A stretch of 64,000 nucleotides of DNA, taken from contig JAJDUB010000035.1 in assembly GCA_022826885.1 (NCBI GenBank), positions 33,459 to 97,458 of the forward strand, written 5' to 3'. How positions within the stretch are numbered: position 1 is the first letter of the stretch; each line of letters starts with the position of its first letter. Source of the stretch: Gammaproteobacteria bacterium. GTDB taxonomy: Bacteria > Pseudomonadota > Gammaproteobacteria > Eutrophobiales > Eutrophobiaceae. The translations under genes were made by a program, and so were the position numbers. This document shows positions 1-8,483 of this stretch, one piece after another. The notes beneath the pieces are model-generated. The model saw only the letters and a list, made by a program, of their open reading frames with translations, was not told the origin of the DNA and did not search any database.

Positions 1-1088
1 ATGTCATACACCTCGAGGTCGGCATGCCCAGTTTCGATACGCCGGCGCATATCAAGGAAGCCGCCAAGCAGGCCCTGGATGACGGGCAGGTCCATTACAG
101 CGATTTTCGCGGTCTGCAGAAGTTCCGCGAGGCGCTGGCGGAGAAGGTGTTTGAACGAAACTACATCGAAGCGGGCGCCGATGAGATTCTCGTCTGCAGC
201 GGCGTGACCCATGCCGCCTTTGCCATCTGCATGGCGGCGATCGACACCGGGGATGAAGTCATCGTACTGGAACCTTACTATCCCCAGCATGTAAATAAAA
301 TCGAATTGCCCGGCGGCAAGGTAGTGCCGGTTCCGCTGGATAAGGCAAACGGGTTTCGCATCGATGCAGAGGCCATCGAACGGGCCGTGACGCCCAACAC
401 CAGGATGATAGCCCTGGTCAATCCTGCCAACCCGACCGGGAGGGTGTTCACGTATGAAGAACTCGAGTCCCTGGCGGACGTCGCCAGGAGGCGCGACCTG
501 CTGGTCATGGCGGACGAGGTGTATGAACAGATCACCTACGACGGCAACAGGCATATCAGTATCGCTTCCCTGCCCGGCATGAAGGAACGCACCCTCACCA
601 TGTATGCGTTTACCAAGGCCTATGCCATGGACGGGTGGCGCATGGGATATATCGTGGCGGACAAAAAGTTCATGCCGGCCATCCTGAAAATCACCATGAA
701 CGATATTGCCCATCTCAACACGTTCATACAGGAAGGGGGCTATGCCGCCATCAAGGGCTCCCAGGATTGCGTGCGGGACATGGTGGCTGAAGACAGGCGC
801 CGCGGTGAACTCGTCGTCAGGAGAATGAACGCCATGCCCGGTGTCAGTTGCAGGATGCCCGAAGGGACCATCTATGCCTTCCCCGACGTCTCTGCCACGG
901 GAGTGCCGTCCGAGCAGATCGCCGATGAGCTCCTGGAACAGGCGCACGTGGTCGTGGAGGAAGGCACCTTCTACGGCGACACCGGCGAAGGCCATCTGCG
1001 GGTCTGCTTCGGCGCCGAACCCATCGAACGCATAGAAGAGGCCATGGACAGGCTGGAAGAATACTTTACGAAACTGATGAACCGCTGA
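1..1088 (+). CDS. PLP-dependent aminotransferase, class I/II (5' end outside window)
   Basis: The reading frame is open to the first complete codon (base 3). The residues before the first in-frame Met (base 24), IHLEVGMPSFDTP, match the N-terminal substrate-loop motif of class I/II aminotransferases, so the real start lies upstream of the window. Visible landmarks are NPANPTGRVF (the NPxNPTG motif), the cofactor-contact segment ADEVYEQ, and AFTKAYAMDGWRMGY, whose Lys should form the Schiff base with pyridoxal phosphate. The fold type I assignment is firm. The amino donor and acceptor cannot be told from sequence; aspartate- or aromatic-type transamination is possible. It converges on the UbiD-family gene across a 69-base gap that holds a perfect palindrome. 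Confidence 0.9.
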   Translation, partial: VIHLEVGMPSFDTPAHIKEAAKQALDDGQVHYSDFRGLQKFREALAEKVFERNYIEAGADEILVCSGVTHAAFAICMAAIDTGDEVIVLEPYYPQHVNKIELPGGKVVPVPLDKANGFRIDAEAIERAVTPNTRMIALVNPANPTGRVFTYEELESLADVARRRDLLVMADEVYEQITYDGNRHISIASLPGMKERTLTMYAFTKAYAMDGWRMGYIVADKKFMPAILKITMNDIAHLNTFIQEGGYAAIKGSQDCVRDMVAEDRRRGELVVRRMNAMPGVSCRMPEGTIYAFPDVSATGVPSEQIADELLEQAHVVVEEGTFYGDTGEGHLRVCFGAEPIERIEEAMDRLEEYFTKLMNR

Positions 1089-1112
1089 ACTGATGCAGTT
1101 TCAGCAATAGAT

Positions 1113-1140
1113 GGGGTCAGAGTAAGCTTACTCTGACCCC
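1113..1140. repeat. Perfect 28-bp palindrome, repeat family A
   Basis: The arms GGGGTCAGAGTAAG and CTTACTCTGACCCC meet with no loop. It lies 24 bases after the aminotransferase stop and 17 bases before the end of the convergent UbiD gene. The same arms recur at 2927-2954 and 56383-56461. Sequences of this kind are often REP-like elements mobilised by RAYT (Y1) transposases; that origin is inferred, since no RAYT gene is in the window. It may also act as a bidirectional transcript end. Confidence 0.85.
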
Positions 1141-1157
1141 TGTATCCTAACTGCGGG

Positions 1158-2780
1158 TCAGATAAACGGCAACACGTCCCGCAGGTTGGCCAGGGTCAGT
1201 TGTTCCCGTTTGTCCTCGTCCAGGTAAGGGATGCCGATGCCGTATTCTTCCCAGCGATCGCGGATTTTCTGCTCCAGTTCCGGTTCCAGCTTGCCCACCG
1301 GCGGGAAACTCTGTCCATTCCAATCTTCGTTTTCGGCCAGATCCCAGTTGCGGGTGGCGTCCACCAGCACCCGGGTCCACTTGCCGGTGCGAAAGCGCGG
1401 CATGTCCAGCACATCGTGGGAGACGGACGGGTCCAGCGGCGAACCGAACGTCGGGCCGAACATCATGACCTGGTTCATGCCCGCGTTGACCCGGAACGCG
1501 ATAGCCCATTCCAGCGCCAGGGGATCGCGGATATCGATGTCTTCCTCTACCACCAGCACATGTTTGAAGAACCACTGGGCCGCGCTGGTGCCCCACAGGG
1601 CCATGGCCACTTGCTGGGCGTGGCCGCGGTACTGCTTGCGGATCTGCACCACGATGTGCGTGCCGGTCGAGACGTGGGGGCACCAGACGTCGGTAACGCC
1701 CACCACGCCGGCGGCCTCCAGCATGTTCCAGAAGATGGCCGACCAGCTATAGGAGCAGAGTATGGAATCCTCCGAGGGAAAGCCGGGTCGGCAGCCTTCC
1801 AGGGTGCCGCGCATGATGGGATCTTCCCGGTGGGTAATACAGGTCACTTCCAGCGCCGGTTTGGGTGACGGTGTGCCGCCGGCATAGCCGGGATACTCGC
1901 TGAAAGGGCCTTCCATGCGGTAACTTTTGGGGTCCGGGTCCAGGTAGCCTTCGACGATGACCTCGGCGCCCGCAGGCGCCACCAGGTCCACGGTTTCGCA
2001 TTTCACCAGTTCCATGGGCTTGCCAAGGATGGCGCCCATCATGTCCCATTCGCATACGTGGCGCGGAAACGGGCTGCCGGCGCAGAACGGCACCACGTCA
2101 TGGGCGCCGTAGGCAATGGCGACAGGCATTTTCTCCCGGTTCTGCCGGTAACCGGTCAGGTGTCCGCCGCCGCCCTGGGTCGGCAGCATGACCTTGGCGA
2201 TGTGGTTCCTGTCCACGACCTGGCCGCGGTACAGGCCGATATTCTCGCGTCCGGTTTCCCGGTCCCTGGTTATGACGCCGCAGAACGTGTCCAGGTAACG
2301 CCCCCCGTCCAGTTCCTGCCAGACGGGCGCGGGGAACTGGTTCAGGTCGATGTCAACGCCCGTCAGTATGTGCTGTTTGACCGGCGAGTCCCCGACAATG
2401 ACCGGCTCCACGGGATTGGCGTAGGTCTCTTTCAGGTGGCGCACGATGTCCTTGTCGCCGGTTTCGGGCGGCAGTTCCAGCATGGCGCATAACTGCCGTT
2501 TATTGCCCATTGCGCAGGTCACGAAACGGGTCGAGCGGGTGTCCCTGTACCCCTTAATGTTCTCGAACAGCAGGGCGGGGCCTGCCAGTCCCAGGTTGAC
2601 GCGGGTGATTGCGCCCAGTTCCAGGTCCGGGTCCACCTCGCACTGAACCTGCCTGAGCTGATCCGCCTCGTGCAACTGCCGCAGCCAGGAACGCAGGCTG
2701 ATTTCTCCCTCCGCCAATACTCCCAGGCCGGCGTCGAGGTCGTCCGAATCCATCATCGCAACAGCGCGTTCTGCTGACAT
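1158..2780 (-). CDS. UbiD-family (prenylated-FMN) decarboxylase
   Basis: This 540-aa protein matches UbiD-family (de)carboxylases over its full length. It shows NIGLYRGQ (N180, R185), which corresponds to the metal/prFMN-contact Asn and the catalytic Arg region, and MEGPFSEYPGY with E290 and E295, the conserved acidic pair of the family. These enzymes use prenylated FMN to add or remove carboxyl groups on aromatic or alpha,beta-unsaturated acids. The start is ATG with GGAGA eight bases upstream. Its length exceeds that of E. coli UbiD (about 497 aa), and the extra N-terminal residues resemble UbiD relatives from aromatic degradation, so ubiquinone synthesis is less likely than catabolism. No UbiX prenyltransferase gene is visible nearby, so the cofactor would come from elsewhere in the genome. 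It appears monocistronic. Confidence 0.88.
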   Translation of the reverse strand: MSAERAVAMMDSDDLDAGLGVLAEGEISLRSWLRQLHEADQLRQVQCEVDPDLELGAITRVNLGLAGPALLFENIKGYRDTRSTRFVTCAMGNKRQLCAMLELPPETGDKDIVRHLKETYANPVEPVIVGDSPVKQHILTGVDIDLNQFPAPVWQELDGGRYLDTFCGVITRDRETGRENIGLYRGQVVDRNHIAKVMLPTQGGGGHLTGYRQNREKMPVAIAYGAHDVVPFCAGSPFPRHVCEWDMMGAILGKPMELVKCETVDLVAPAGAEVIVEGYLDPDPKSYRMEGPFSEYPGYAGGTPSPKPALEVTCITHREDPIMRGTLEGCRPGFPSEDSILCSYSWSAIFWNMLEAAGVVGVTDVWCPHVSTGTHIVVQIRKQYRGHAQQVAMALWGTSAAQWFFKHVLVVEEDIDIRDPLALEWAIAFRVNAGMNQVMMFGPTFGSPLDPSVSHDVLDMPRFRTGKWTRVLVDATRNWDLAENEDWNGQSFPPVGKLEPELEQKIRDRWEEYGIGIPYLDEDKREQLTLANLRDVLPFI

Positions 2781-2866
2781 GGTATTTCTCCGGGTGTACA
2801 GGTAACTGTGCCGAGCCTGTTATCATACCAATATGTTGGTTTGTTTGTTACCCGGCATCTTGGAGC

Positions 2867-2891
2867 GGGGACAGATTTGAAATCTGTCCCC
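2867..2891. repeat. 25-bp palindrome, repeat family B (short form)
   Basis: The arms GGGGACAGATTT and AAATCTGTCCCC flank a single G. It lies between the divergently transcribed UbiD and MDR genes. Related copies are at 2973-3022, 18053-18077, 44299-44350 and, as a half copy, 36020-36031. Confidence 0.85.
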
Positions 2892-2926
2892 GGCTGCCCA
2901 AGTACTATACAGAAAACCGGATACCT

Positions 2927-2954
2927 GGGGTCAGAGTAAACTTACTCTGACCCC
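2927..2954. repeat. Repeat family A palindrome
   Basis: The arms GGGGTCAGAGTAA and TTACTCTGACCCC are separated by two bases. It is nearly identical to the element at 1113-1140 and sits 35 bases from a family B palindrome, so three REP-like units crowd this 274-base gap. Confidence 0.82.
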
Positions 2955-2972
2955 TTATATTTACACAGGAAT

Positions 2973-3022
2973 GGGACAGTCCCCCCCTTACAACATGCGG
3001 GGGTGTGCTTAAATCTGTCCCC
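2973..3022. repeat. Repeat family B, long form (about 50 bp)
   Basis: It begins GGGACAGT and ends AAATCTGTCCCC, with an inner hairpin CCCCCCTTACAACATGCGGGGG. The same layout, including the central CTTACAACATGCGGGG, recurs 41 kb away at 44299-44350. It ends 33 bases before the MDR start codon. Confidence 0.8.
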
Positions 3023-3054
3023 GATTGCCTTACTTCCAGAGGGGGAGAAGATGT

Positions 3055-4089
3055 ATGAAAGCGCTTATCTATGATCAACATGGCGGTCCGGACGTACTGC
3101 AATACCGGGATATGCCCGACCCGGAACCCGGTCCGCGAGACGTTATTGTCAAGGTCGCGGCAACCACGGTAAACCACCTGGATGTGGCGCAGCGCAACGG
3201 CTGGTTCACCATCCCCGGATTCAGCCTGCCGCACATCTCCGGCCTGGACGTTGCAGGTACGGTGATTGAGACCGGTCCAGGCGTGACCAGGGTCAGACCG
3301 GGCGACCGAGTGCTGGTCAACCCTTCCATGTCCGAGGTGCCCAAAGGTTCGAAGCTGGCTGACATGGACGACCTGTACGGCGTTCTCGGGGTCATAGGGG
3401 GCACCGTCGCCGGCGGTTACGCGGAGAAATGTCTGGCGCCGGAGACCCACCTGTATCTGGTTCCGGACAGCATGTCGTGGCGCCATACCGCCGTCTTCCC
3501 CACCTGCTGGATGACCGCGCATCACGCCCTGTTCGAGATTGGCGAACTCAAGGCTGGCGAGACGGTGCTGATCCACGCCGCCGGCAGCGGTGTGTCCGTT
3601 GCCGCCATTCAATGGGCCGTTCAGGCGGGGGCGACCGTGCTGGCAACCGCCGGCAGCGGGGAAAAATGCGCGATAGCCATGGAGTTGGGCGCTGAAGACA
3701 CCTGTAATAACCGCACGCTCGACGTGGCGGCCTGGGCCCGGGATATGACCGGTGGCGCCGGTGTTGACCTGGTGTTCGACCATGTGGGCGAGGCGTTATG
3801 GGAAGCTTCACTGATGGCGCTCAAGCCGCGCGGGCGGCTGGTGACGTGCGGTAACACCTCCGGCAATTCAGCGGTTATACCGAGCCTCGGTTACCTGTTC
3901 AACATGGGCCTGAAAATCCTGGGATCCGACCCATTCCGTTACGATGAATTCGGGCCGGCCTGGGAGCGATACTGTGCGCGCGACTTCCAGCCGGTCGTGG
4001 ACAGCGTATTTCCCCTGGCCGAGGGCGGGAAGGCGCAGGAGAAGCTGCTCAGCGGTGACTTCATCGGCAAGATCCTGCTGGAGCCGTAA
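3055..4089 (+). CDS. Zinc-free MDR-family NAD(P)H oxidoreductase (quinone oxidoreductase-like)
   Basis: This 344-aa medium-chain dehydrogenase/reductase has an N-terminal GroES-like half (ISGLDVAGTVIETGPGV, with GDRVLV) and a C-terminal Rossmann half (GSGVSVAAIQWAVQAGATV). The GHExxG zinc motif and the four-Cys structural zinc loop are absent, which puts it with quinone oxidoreductase/crotonyl-CoA reductase-type MDRs rather than zinc alcohol dehydrogenases. The ATG at 3055 is preferred over an upstream in-frame ATG at 3025 because AGGGGGAGAAG precedes it and family homology begins at MKALIY. Its 3' end overlaps the convergent DUF45 gene by 29 bases. The substrate is unknown. Confidence 0.88.
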   Translation: MKALIYDQHGGPDVLQYRDMPDPEPGPRDVIVKVAATTVNHLDVAQRNGWFTIPGFSLPHISGLDVAGTVIETGPGVTRVRPGDRVLVNPSMSEVPKGSKLADMDDLYGVLGVIGGTVAGGYAEKCLAPETHLYLVPDSMSWRHTAVFPTCWMTAHHALFEIGELKAGETVLIHAAGSGVSVAAIQWAVQAGATVLATAGSGEKCAIAMELGAEDTCNNRTLDVAAWARDMTGGAGVDLVFDHVGEALWEASLMALKPRGRLVTCGNTSGNSAVIPSLGYLFNMGLKILGSDPFRYDEFGPAWERYCARDFQPVVDSVFPLAEGGKAQEKLLSGDFIGKILLEP

Positions 4090-4417
4090 ACCGGTGATTT
4101 ATGGCTTTACTGACGCGCCGCTGTTCCGTTGAATATGTCTTCCAGTCAGGTACATGAACGGTCATCAACGCCTTGAACAGTTTTCCATGGTTGGGTACTC
4201 GCAGGTGCAAGAGTTCATGCGCGATGACAAAGTCCTGAAACCCCGGTTCCTGTTCAGCCAGGTCGATGGCAAAAGTGACTATCCCGGAGGTCGAGCAGGA
4301 ACCCCACTTCCTGGTCATAGACCGGACTCGCACGATCCTGGGATGAATACCCAGTTGCAGCGCCCAGAAATTGACACGATTACGCAAGACTTGACGTTTC
4401 TCTTCACGAATATTCAT
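4061..4417 (-). CDS. YgjP/DUF45-type zinc metallopeptidase-like protein
   Basis: This 118-aa protein carries [18 protein letters not shown], an HExxH motif followed by a third His, which is the SprT/M48-like zinc site of the DUF45 (YgjP) family. [13 protein letters not shown] residues (MTRKWGSCS) are also typical of that family. The start at 4417 lies inside hsdR and overlaps its stop by 14 bases, so it is translationally coupled as the last gene of the type I restriction operon. It is shorter than E. coli YgjP and lacks part of the N-terminal region, which is usual for the version attached to hsdR genes. Its substrate is unknown; a role in turnover or quality control of the restriction complex is only an inference. 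Confidence 0.82.
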   Translation of the reverse strand: MNIREEKRQVLRNRVNFWALQLGIHPRIVRVRSMTRKWGSCSTSGIVTFAIDLAEQEPGFQDFVIAHELLHLRVPNHGKLFKALMTVHVPDWKTYSTEQRRVSKAINHRFTAPAGSCR

Positions 4418-7367
4418 CGGTTTCGTTATTGAGCATAATTTTGAGCATGATCTCGACAATTCGGAGGCGTTCCGCGCCCTCAAGGGCAAGAAGAGGATGA
4501 TAAAGAGCCGCCCGCAGCCTGCGCTGTTCGTCGGCGTTTAAGGCTGCGTTCGGAAAGCGCTCCAAAAGCGCTTCCGCCTCCTGGGCCAGTGAGATCGCTT
4601 CAACACCGGCCACCTTGAGCGCCCCGTCATTCCTCAGCGTCCAGTACAGACCAAATGCACGGGTTGTCAGGTCACTGTTTCTCGCGGCTTCAATCGCTTC
4701 CTCTTTCTCCTTTGCCAGTTCCGCCAGGCGGTCCAGCGCCGCGAGACTGGCCGTTTTGTGGTTCTCGAGTGCCTCAATAACCTGTTCAGCACGCTCTTTG
4801 AGCGATTGCAGCACAGGCGCCAGGTCCGGGTTGGCATCCATTTCGGCCTTAAGACCCCGTATGAGGTTGAAGACCTTGGCTTCGTTCGACCCCGGCTCGC
4901 GCCGAAGCGCTTCGAGGGTGCGCACGTCAAACGTCACTGTTTTGAGCAGGTCTCCAAGACCTTCCTGGGTGAGGCTGTCCTGCACCATTTCCCGCGTCTT
5001 ATTGGCCAGGTCTATATCGGGTTTTGCCTTGAAATCGTAATTATTCCTCACCGCGGCATAGAGTTGGGCGAGCCACTTGTACGTTTCAATATGGTCGCGG
5101 AGTGTCGGTGAAGGGGACAGTATCTCCCATAAGGCCTCGATCTCCTTGTAGGCTTCAAAAAACGCCTTGCGCGGCTCCGGTTCCAGGAACCGGCCATAGA
5201 TAATGTTTTCTAGGCGCTCATCCGCACTGCTGCTCCTCTCGCCGGTTTCGAGATAGTCAGCCTTCGCCCCGGCAAGCTTATCGAGGAGATTCTCCAGAAG
5301 AAGATCAAGGTCTTCGACTACGCCACTGACATCAAACGAGTCGAACTGCAGCGCCTTCTTCAACTCCCGCAGAACGCCCACAAAGTCGACAACGAGGCCG
5401 ACGCGCTTGCGCCCCCCCTGCACATCCACGTAGGGACGGTTCACGCGTGCAATCGCCTGGAGCAGAACATGGTCGCGCATCGGCTTGTCCAGGTACATGC
5501 TATATAGCAGCGGCGCATCATAGCCGGTCAGCAGCTTGTCGGTAACTATGAGGATCTTCGGGTCCTCGTTCGGCTTCTTGAACATCAGGCGTATGTCCGC
5601 CTCACGTTGGGCAGATAGCTGAAGCTCGGCAACGAGTGGCCTCTTGACGACATCTTCAACATTCTCCGTATAGACTGGTACGGTCCACTCTGGTGGTAAC
5701 AGTTCATCGAGCGCGCGTTTGTACTTGGCGCAGGCTTCGCGGTTGACCGCTACCAGGAACGCCTTGTAGCCAAGCGGCGCTACGTTCTCCCTGAAATGGT
5801 CTGCGACGAATGCCGCAACCTTTTCTATCCGATCGTCGGCAGTGAGGAACGTTCGCAGTCCCACGGCCCTCTCCAGGACGCGGTTCAACTCTTCCACGTC
5901 GGTGACGCCTTCCATCTCGGCCAGGTCGAAGAACTCCTTGTCGAGTTGTTCCGTCGGCACCGTCATCTCGCTCGGCGCCATGGTATGGCGTATCGGCAGT
6001 GTCGTCTCGTCCTCAATCGACTCGGCTATCGAATACTTGTCAAGGTAGCCCTGGTCATCATCGGCGCCGAAGATCTTGAAGGTTCCTTCGCCGTGCTCCG
6101 TGCGCGCTATCGGCGTACCGGTGAATCCGATGATGGTCGCGTTCGGCAGCGCGGCCATGAGATACGTACCCAGATCCCTGGCCACCGAACGGTGCGCCTC
6201 GTCGATGAACACGTAGATATTGTCTCGGAGGTTGGCGTCCTTCTCGATGCCCTCGAACTTGTGGATCATCGAGAGGATCAGTCCTCTTTTGTCAGTTGTG
6301 AGCAGGTCGCGTAACTCCGCCCTGGAGTTGGCCCGCCAGACGGCGATGTCCTGCTGCTGCATCTCACCCAGCAGCCGTTCGACCCAGCCCGCAAGCTGGC
6401 CTTCCAGTTCCAGGCGGTCCACGACGACAACCACAGTCGGCGTGTGAAACCCTTCCCTGGCCTCCAGGATCAGGCGGGCGGCAGTGAGCAGCGTGAAGGT
6501 CTTGCCGGACCCCTGGGTGTGCCAGACGAGACCGCGACACTTCACAGGCACGGCACATCGTTCGACGATACGCTGCACCGCGCGGCGCTGGTGCTGGCGC
6601 AGCACCGACTTCCGCGTCTCGCCATCCTCTACATAGAAGAGAATCCAGTCGCGCAACGTGCGCAGGAAGTCGGTAGGCTCGAAAAATGACTGGACTGCAA
6701 ACCGGTAGCTGTCCCCGGTTCGTTCCTTCCAGCGCGCCATGAAGCGGCGCGATATGTTCCAGGTGACGCCGTACCAGTAGTCGAGCAGGTGGGTCACGTT
6801 GAAGAGTTGTGCCGACCCCACCAGTTCGGGAGTCTCCAGTTCATAGCGCCGCAACTGCGTAATGCCCCGCTCTATGGCGTCGGTGTCCGTCGGGTTCTTA
6901 TGTTCGACGATAGTGACCGGCACGCCGTTGACCACGAACATCACGTCCGCGCGATTGCCCTTGCGGGCGGGTGGCTTGAGCTTCCATTCCCAGGTCACGT
7001 GCAGGACGTTCGCCGACGGGTCGTCGAAGTCAACCAGCCGCACCTGCCGGTGGCGTTGCTCGGCCTCGTCGTACCATTGCCGCTCGCCGCGCAACCAGGC
7101 CAGCATCTTGCGGTTGCCTTCTATGGTCGGCGGCAGCGCCTGGAGGTTTTCCATCACCGAACGGATAGCGTTGTCTGTCATCCAGGGGTTGAACCGGCGC
7201 AGCGCACCTTCGATCTCGCTGTGAAACAACAGCCCGGCTTCGCCCCCTCTCATGGCAAGGGCATCTGTCGGAGAGAGCGGAGTCCAGCCGATCTCCGCGG
7301 CGTGGCGGACCATCGGAAACTGGACGGTTGCCGCTTCAGTGATACTGGTGTCAATCACAGGAGGCAC
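4404..7367 (-). CDS. hsdR: Type I restriction enzyme, R (endonuclease/translocase) subunit
   Basis: This 987-aa protein has the HsdR layout. An N-terminal PD-(D/E)xK nuclease carries D141 and E155-H-K157 (ADVMFVV and [10 protein letters not shown]), followed by an SF2 motor with Walker A HTQGSGKT (283-290) and DEAH box (389-392), a second RecA lobe, and a helical C-terminal region that binds the methylase core. It cleaves DNA after ATP-driven translocation when the target is unmethylated. The start codon is GTG, directly after an in-frame stop. It is separated from hsdM and hsdS by about 7.5 kb of accessory genes on the same strand. A 157-base gap precedes it, with a C-rich run and no clear promoter, so read-through from the upstream genes is likely. 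Confidence 0.96.
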   Translation of the reverse strand: MPPVIDTSITEAATVQFPMVRHAAEIGWTPLSPTDALAMRGGEAGLLFHSEIEGALRRFNPWMTDNAIRSVMENLQALPPTIEGNRKMLAWLRGERQWYDEAEQRHRQVRLVDFDDPSANVLHVTWEWKLKPPARKGNRADVMFVVNGVPVTIVEHKNPTDTDAIERGITQLRRYELETPELVGSAQLFNVTHLLDYWYGVTWNISRRFMARWKERTGDSYRFAVQSFFEPTDFLRTLRDWILFYVEDGETRKSVLRQHQRRAVQRIVERCAVPVKCRGLVWHTQGSGKTFTLLTAARLILEAREGFHTPTVVVVVDRLELEGQLAGWVERLLGEMQQQDIAVWRANSRAELRDLLTTDKRGLILSMIHKFEGIEKDANLRDNIYVFIDEAHRSVARDLGTYLMAALPNATIIGFTGTPIARTEHGEGTFKIFGADDDQGYLDKYSIAESIEDETTLPIRHTMAPSEMTVPTEQLDKEFFDLAEMEGVTDVEELNRVLERAVGLRTFLTADDRIEKVAAFVADHFRENVAPLGYKAFLVAVNREACAKYKRALDELLPPEWTVPVYTENVEDVVKRPLVAELQLSAQREADIRLMFKKPNEDPKILIVTDKLLTGYDAPLLYSMYLDKPMRDHVLLQAIARVNRPYVDVQGGRKRVGLVVDFVGVLRELKKALQFDSFDVSGVVEDLDLLLENLLDKLAGAKADYLETGERSSSADERLENIIYGRFLEPEPRKAFFEAYKEIEALWEILSPSPTLRDHIETYKWLAQLYAAVRNNYDFKAKPDIDLANKTREMVQDSLTQEGLGDLLKTVTFDVRTLEALRREPGSNEAKVFNLIRGLKAEMDANPDLAPVLQSLKERAEQVIEALENHKTASLAALDRLAELAKEKEEAIEAARNSDLTTRAFGLYWTLRNDGALKVAGVEAISLAQEAEALLERFPNAALNADEQRRLRAALYHPLLALEGAERLRIVEIMLKIMLNNETDEYS

Positions 7368-7524
7368 TCACTGTTTCCAGTATGGCCGACAAAACAGCAT
7401 TGCATTCTCGTTCCCATTGTGCTATTTTCTGTTCAAAGGTTCCCCCCTGATGACAAGAGTGCCAAGGGTGCTCTCTTCAGTAATGGAGTAGTCGGGGGGG
7501 TCGTTTTTTTGGTCATTTGGTTCA

Positions 7525-8190
7525 TCAGTAATACTGTTGTGACTTGGTGTGGAAAAGTTCAAGCTCGTTACGAAGCGCAGGCTTGATAAGGTCGTACCAA
7601 ACTCTTTCTCCTGTTTGCCATTTCCGGAAAATCGCCCAGCAGCAGTAATCTGCAATCTGCAGTCCATAGTGGGACCGGGATTGATGATGCAAAATGCGAT
7701 ATCTCAATCCCGATGGCAGCATGTCATGTAATACAGTGCTCACAGCACTTTCGATAGCCGCTCGCTTTTTATTTACCGGAATTTTATCCGTAATAACAAT
7801 TACCTTCTCCACCTTACCTGTGTCCAGTTCTGCAGGTAATATCAACTTCAGAAGATGGCCTAAAATTTCCGGGTAAAAATGCTTATCTTCCTGTAACTTC
7901 GGCTCTACTTTGGCCTTCTCAACGACCAAGCAATCAATATGAATGCTGTCAATATGACTGGAAATCAGGTTGAAGATTCGGCCGCGAACATTTTTGTTAT
8001 CGCGATAGCAGTGAAAATACTCAATATCCAGGCCATATTCGAGACAATGATGCTTGTAATCATCCATAGACATAGCAGCAGGAAACGGGCGTATCATGCC
8101 TACACTGGTCAACACGAAATAGCGGGTTCCAGTGGCGCTGAAGTCGAAGTTGCCAGCCTCGTCGAGAAAGATGTAGGCGCAGCGGTTCAT
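7525..8190 (-). CDS. DUF3800 domain protein
   Basis: This 221-aa protein begins AYIFLDEAGNFDFS, the LDExG(D/N) signature of DUF3800, has ITDKIPVNKKR in the middle, and ends with SHYGLQIADYCCWAIFRKWQ, matching the family's C-terminal ADxxxW block. The spaced acidic residues fit an RNase H-like fold that could be a nuclease; activity is not shown. DUF3800 proteins are frequent in defence islands. Its ATG overlaps the stop of the degraded AlbA_2 reading frame by four bases. The undeleted ancestor of that frame would have ended 85 bases upstream, so this is probably the effector of a regulator-effector pair. Confidence 0.85.
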   Translation of the reverse strand: MNRCAYIFLDEAGNFDFSATGTRYFVLTSVGMIRPFPAAMSMDDYKHHCLEYGLDIEYFHCYRDNKNVRGRIFNLISSHIDSIHIDCLVVEKAKVEPKLQEDKHFYPEILGHLLKLILPAELDTGKVEKVIVITDKIPVNKKRAAIESAVSTVLHDMLPSGLRYRILHHQSRSHYGLQIADYCCWAIFRKWQTGERVWYDLIKPALRNELELFHTKSQQYY

Positions 8191-8456
8191 TTCATCGGCA
8201 CTTTCAAAAACCTGACTGGTGACAGAGACAATCCTGGATAAGCCAGAATGAGCCAGAATAAGACGGAATAAGCCTCATAGGCGTTTCCAACGCGCACCCC
8301 GGCCTGCGATACACTGAATAGTACTTGCCCGCCGTTCTGGTTCGGGAAGGCGCAGACTGTCTTGGCCGCCTCGCGGCGCGTCCGGGTAGTTTCCTTGAAC
8401 TCCAACGTTTCGGATTCGCCGGATGCTGCCAGAGCTGCTAGCTGTTCAAGTGTCAA
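8187..8456 (-). pseudogene. Internally deleted AlbA_2 regulator gene (paralogue of the gene at 10298-11713)
   Basis: The first 50 or so codons are closely similar to the intact regulator nearby (SGESETLEFKETT against SGESEMLEFKETT; REAAKTVCAF in both). The sequence then jumps into 21 bases (8284-8304) that match, with one difference, bases 10325-10345 at the extreme 3' end of the intact gene. In the intact gene's frame this segment reads GRGARWKRL then stop at 8275. In the fused frame it runs on as unrelated residues to 8187. About 1.2 kb of coding sequence is therefore missing between the ends. The start has also decayed to TTG, and no better start is in frame after the last upstream stop. 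A short AlbA_2-only protein could still be made. Confidence 0.8.
8238..8277. repeat. 10-bp tandem repeat, four degenerate copies
   Basis: The four copies are ATAAGCCAGA, ATGAGCCAGA, ATAAGACGGA and ATAAGCCTCA. The period equals about one helical turn. The array sits between the deletion scar of the regulator pseudogene and the DUF3800 start codon, 48-88 bases upstream of that start. It could be a leftover operator or slippage product. Confidence 0.65.
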
Positions 8457-8483
8457 GTCTGCGACCTCACGGTGCCTGATGAG

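Noticed and set aside
7368..7524. A separate promoter for hsdR in the gap after DUF3800
   Set aside because: Only weak -35/-10-like words were seen; none with acceptable spacing and match.
8238..8277. CRISPR-like array
   Set aside because: Ten-base units with no spacers; a simple tandem repeat.
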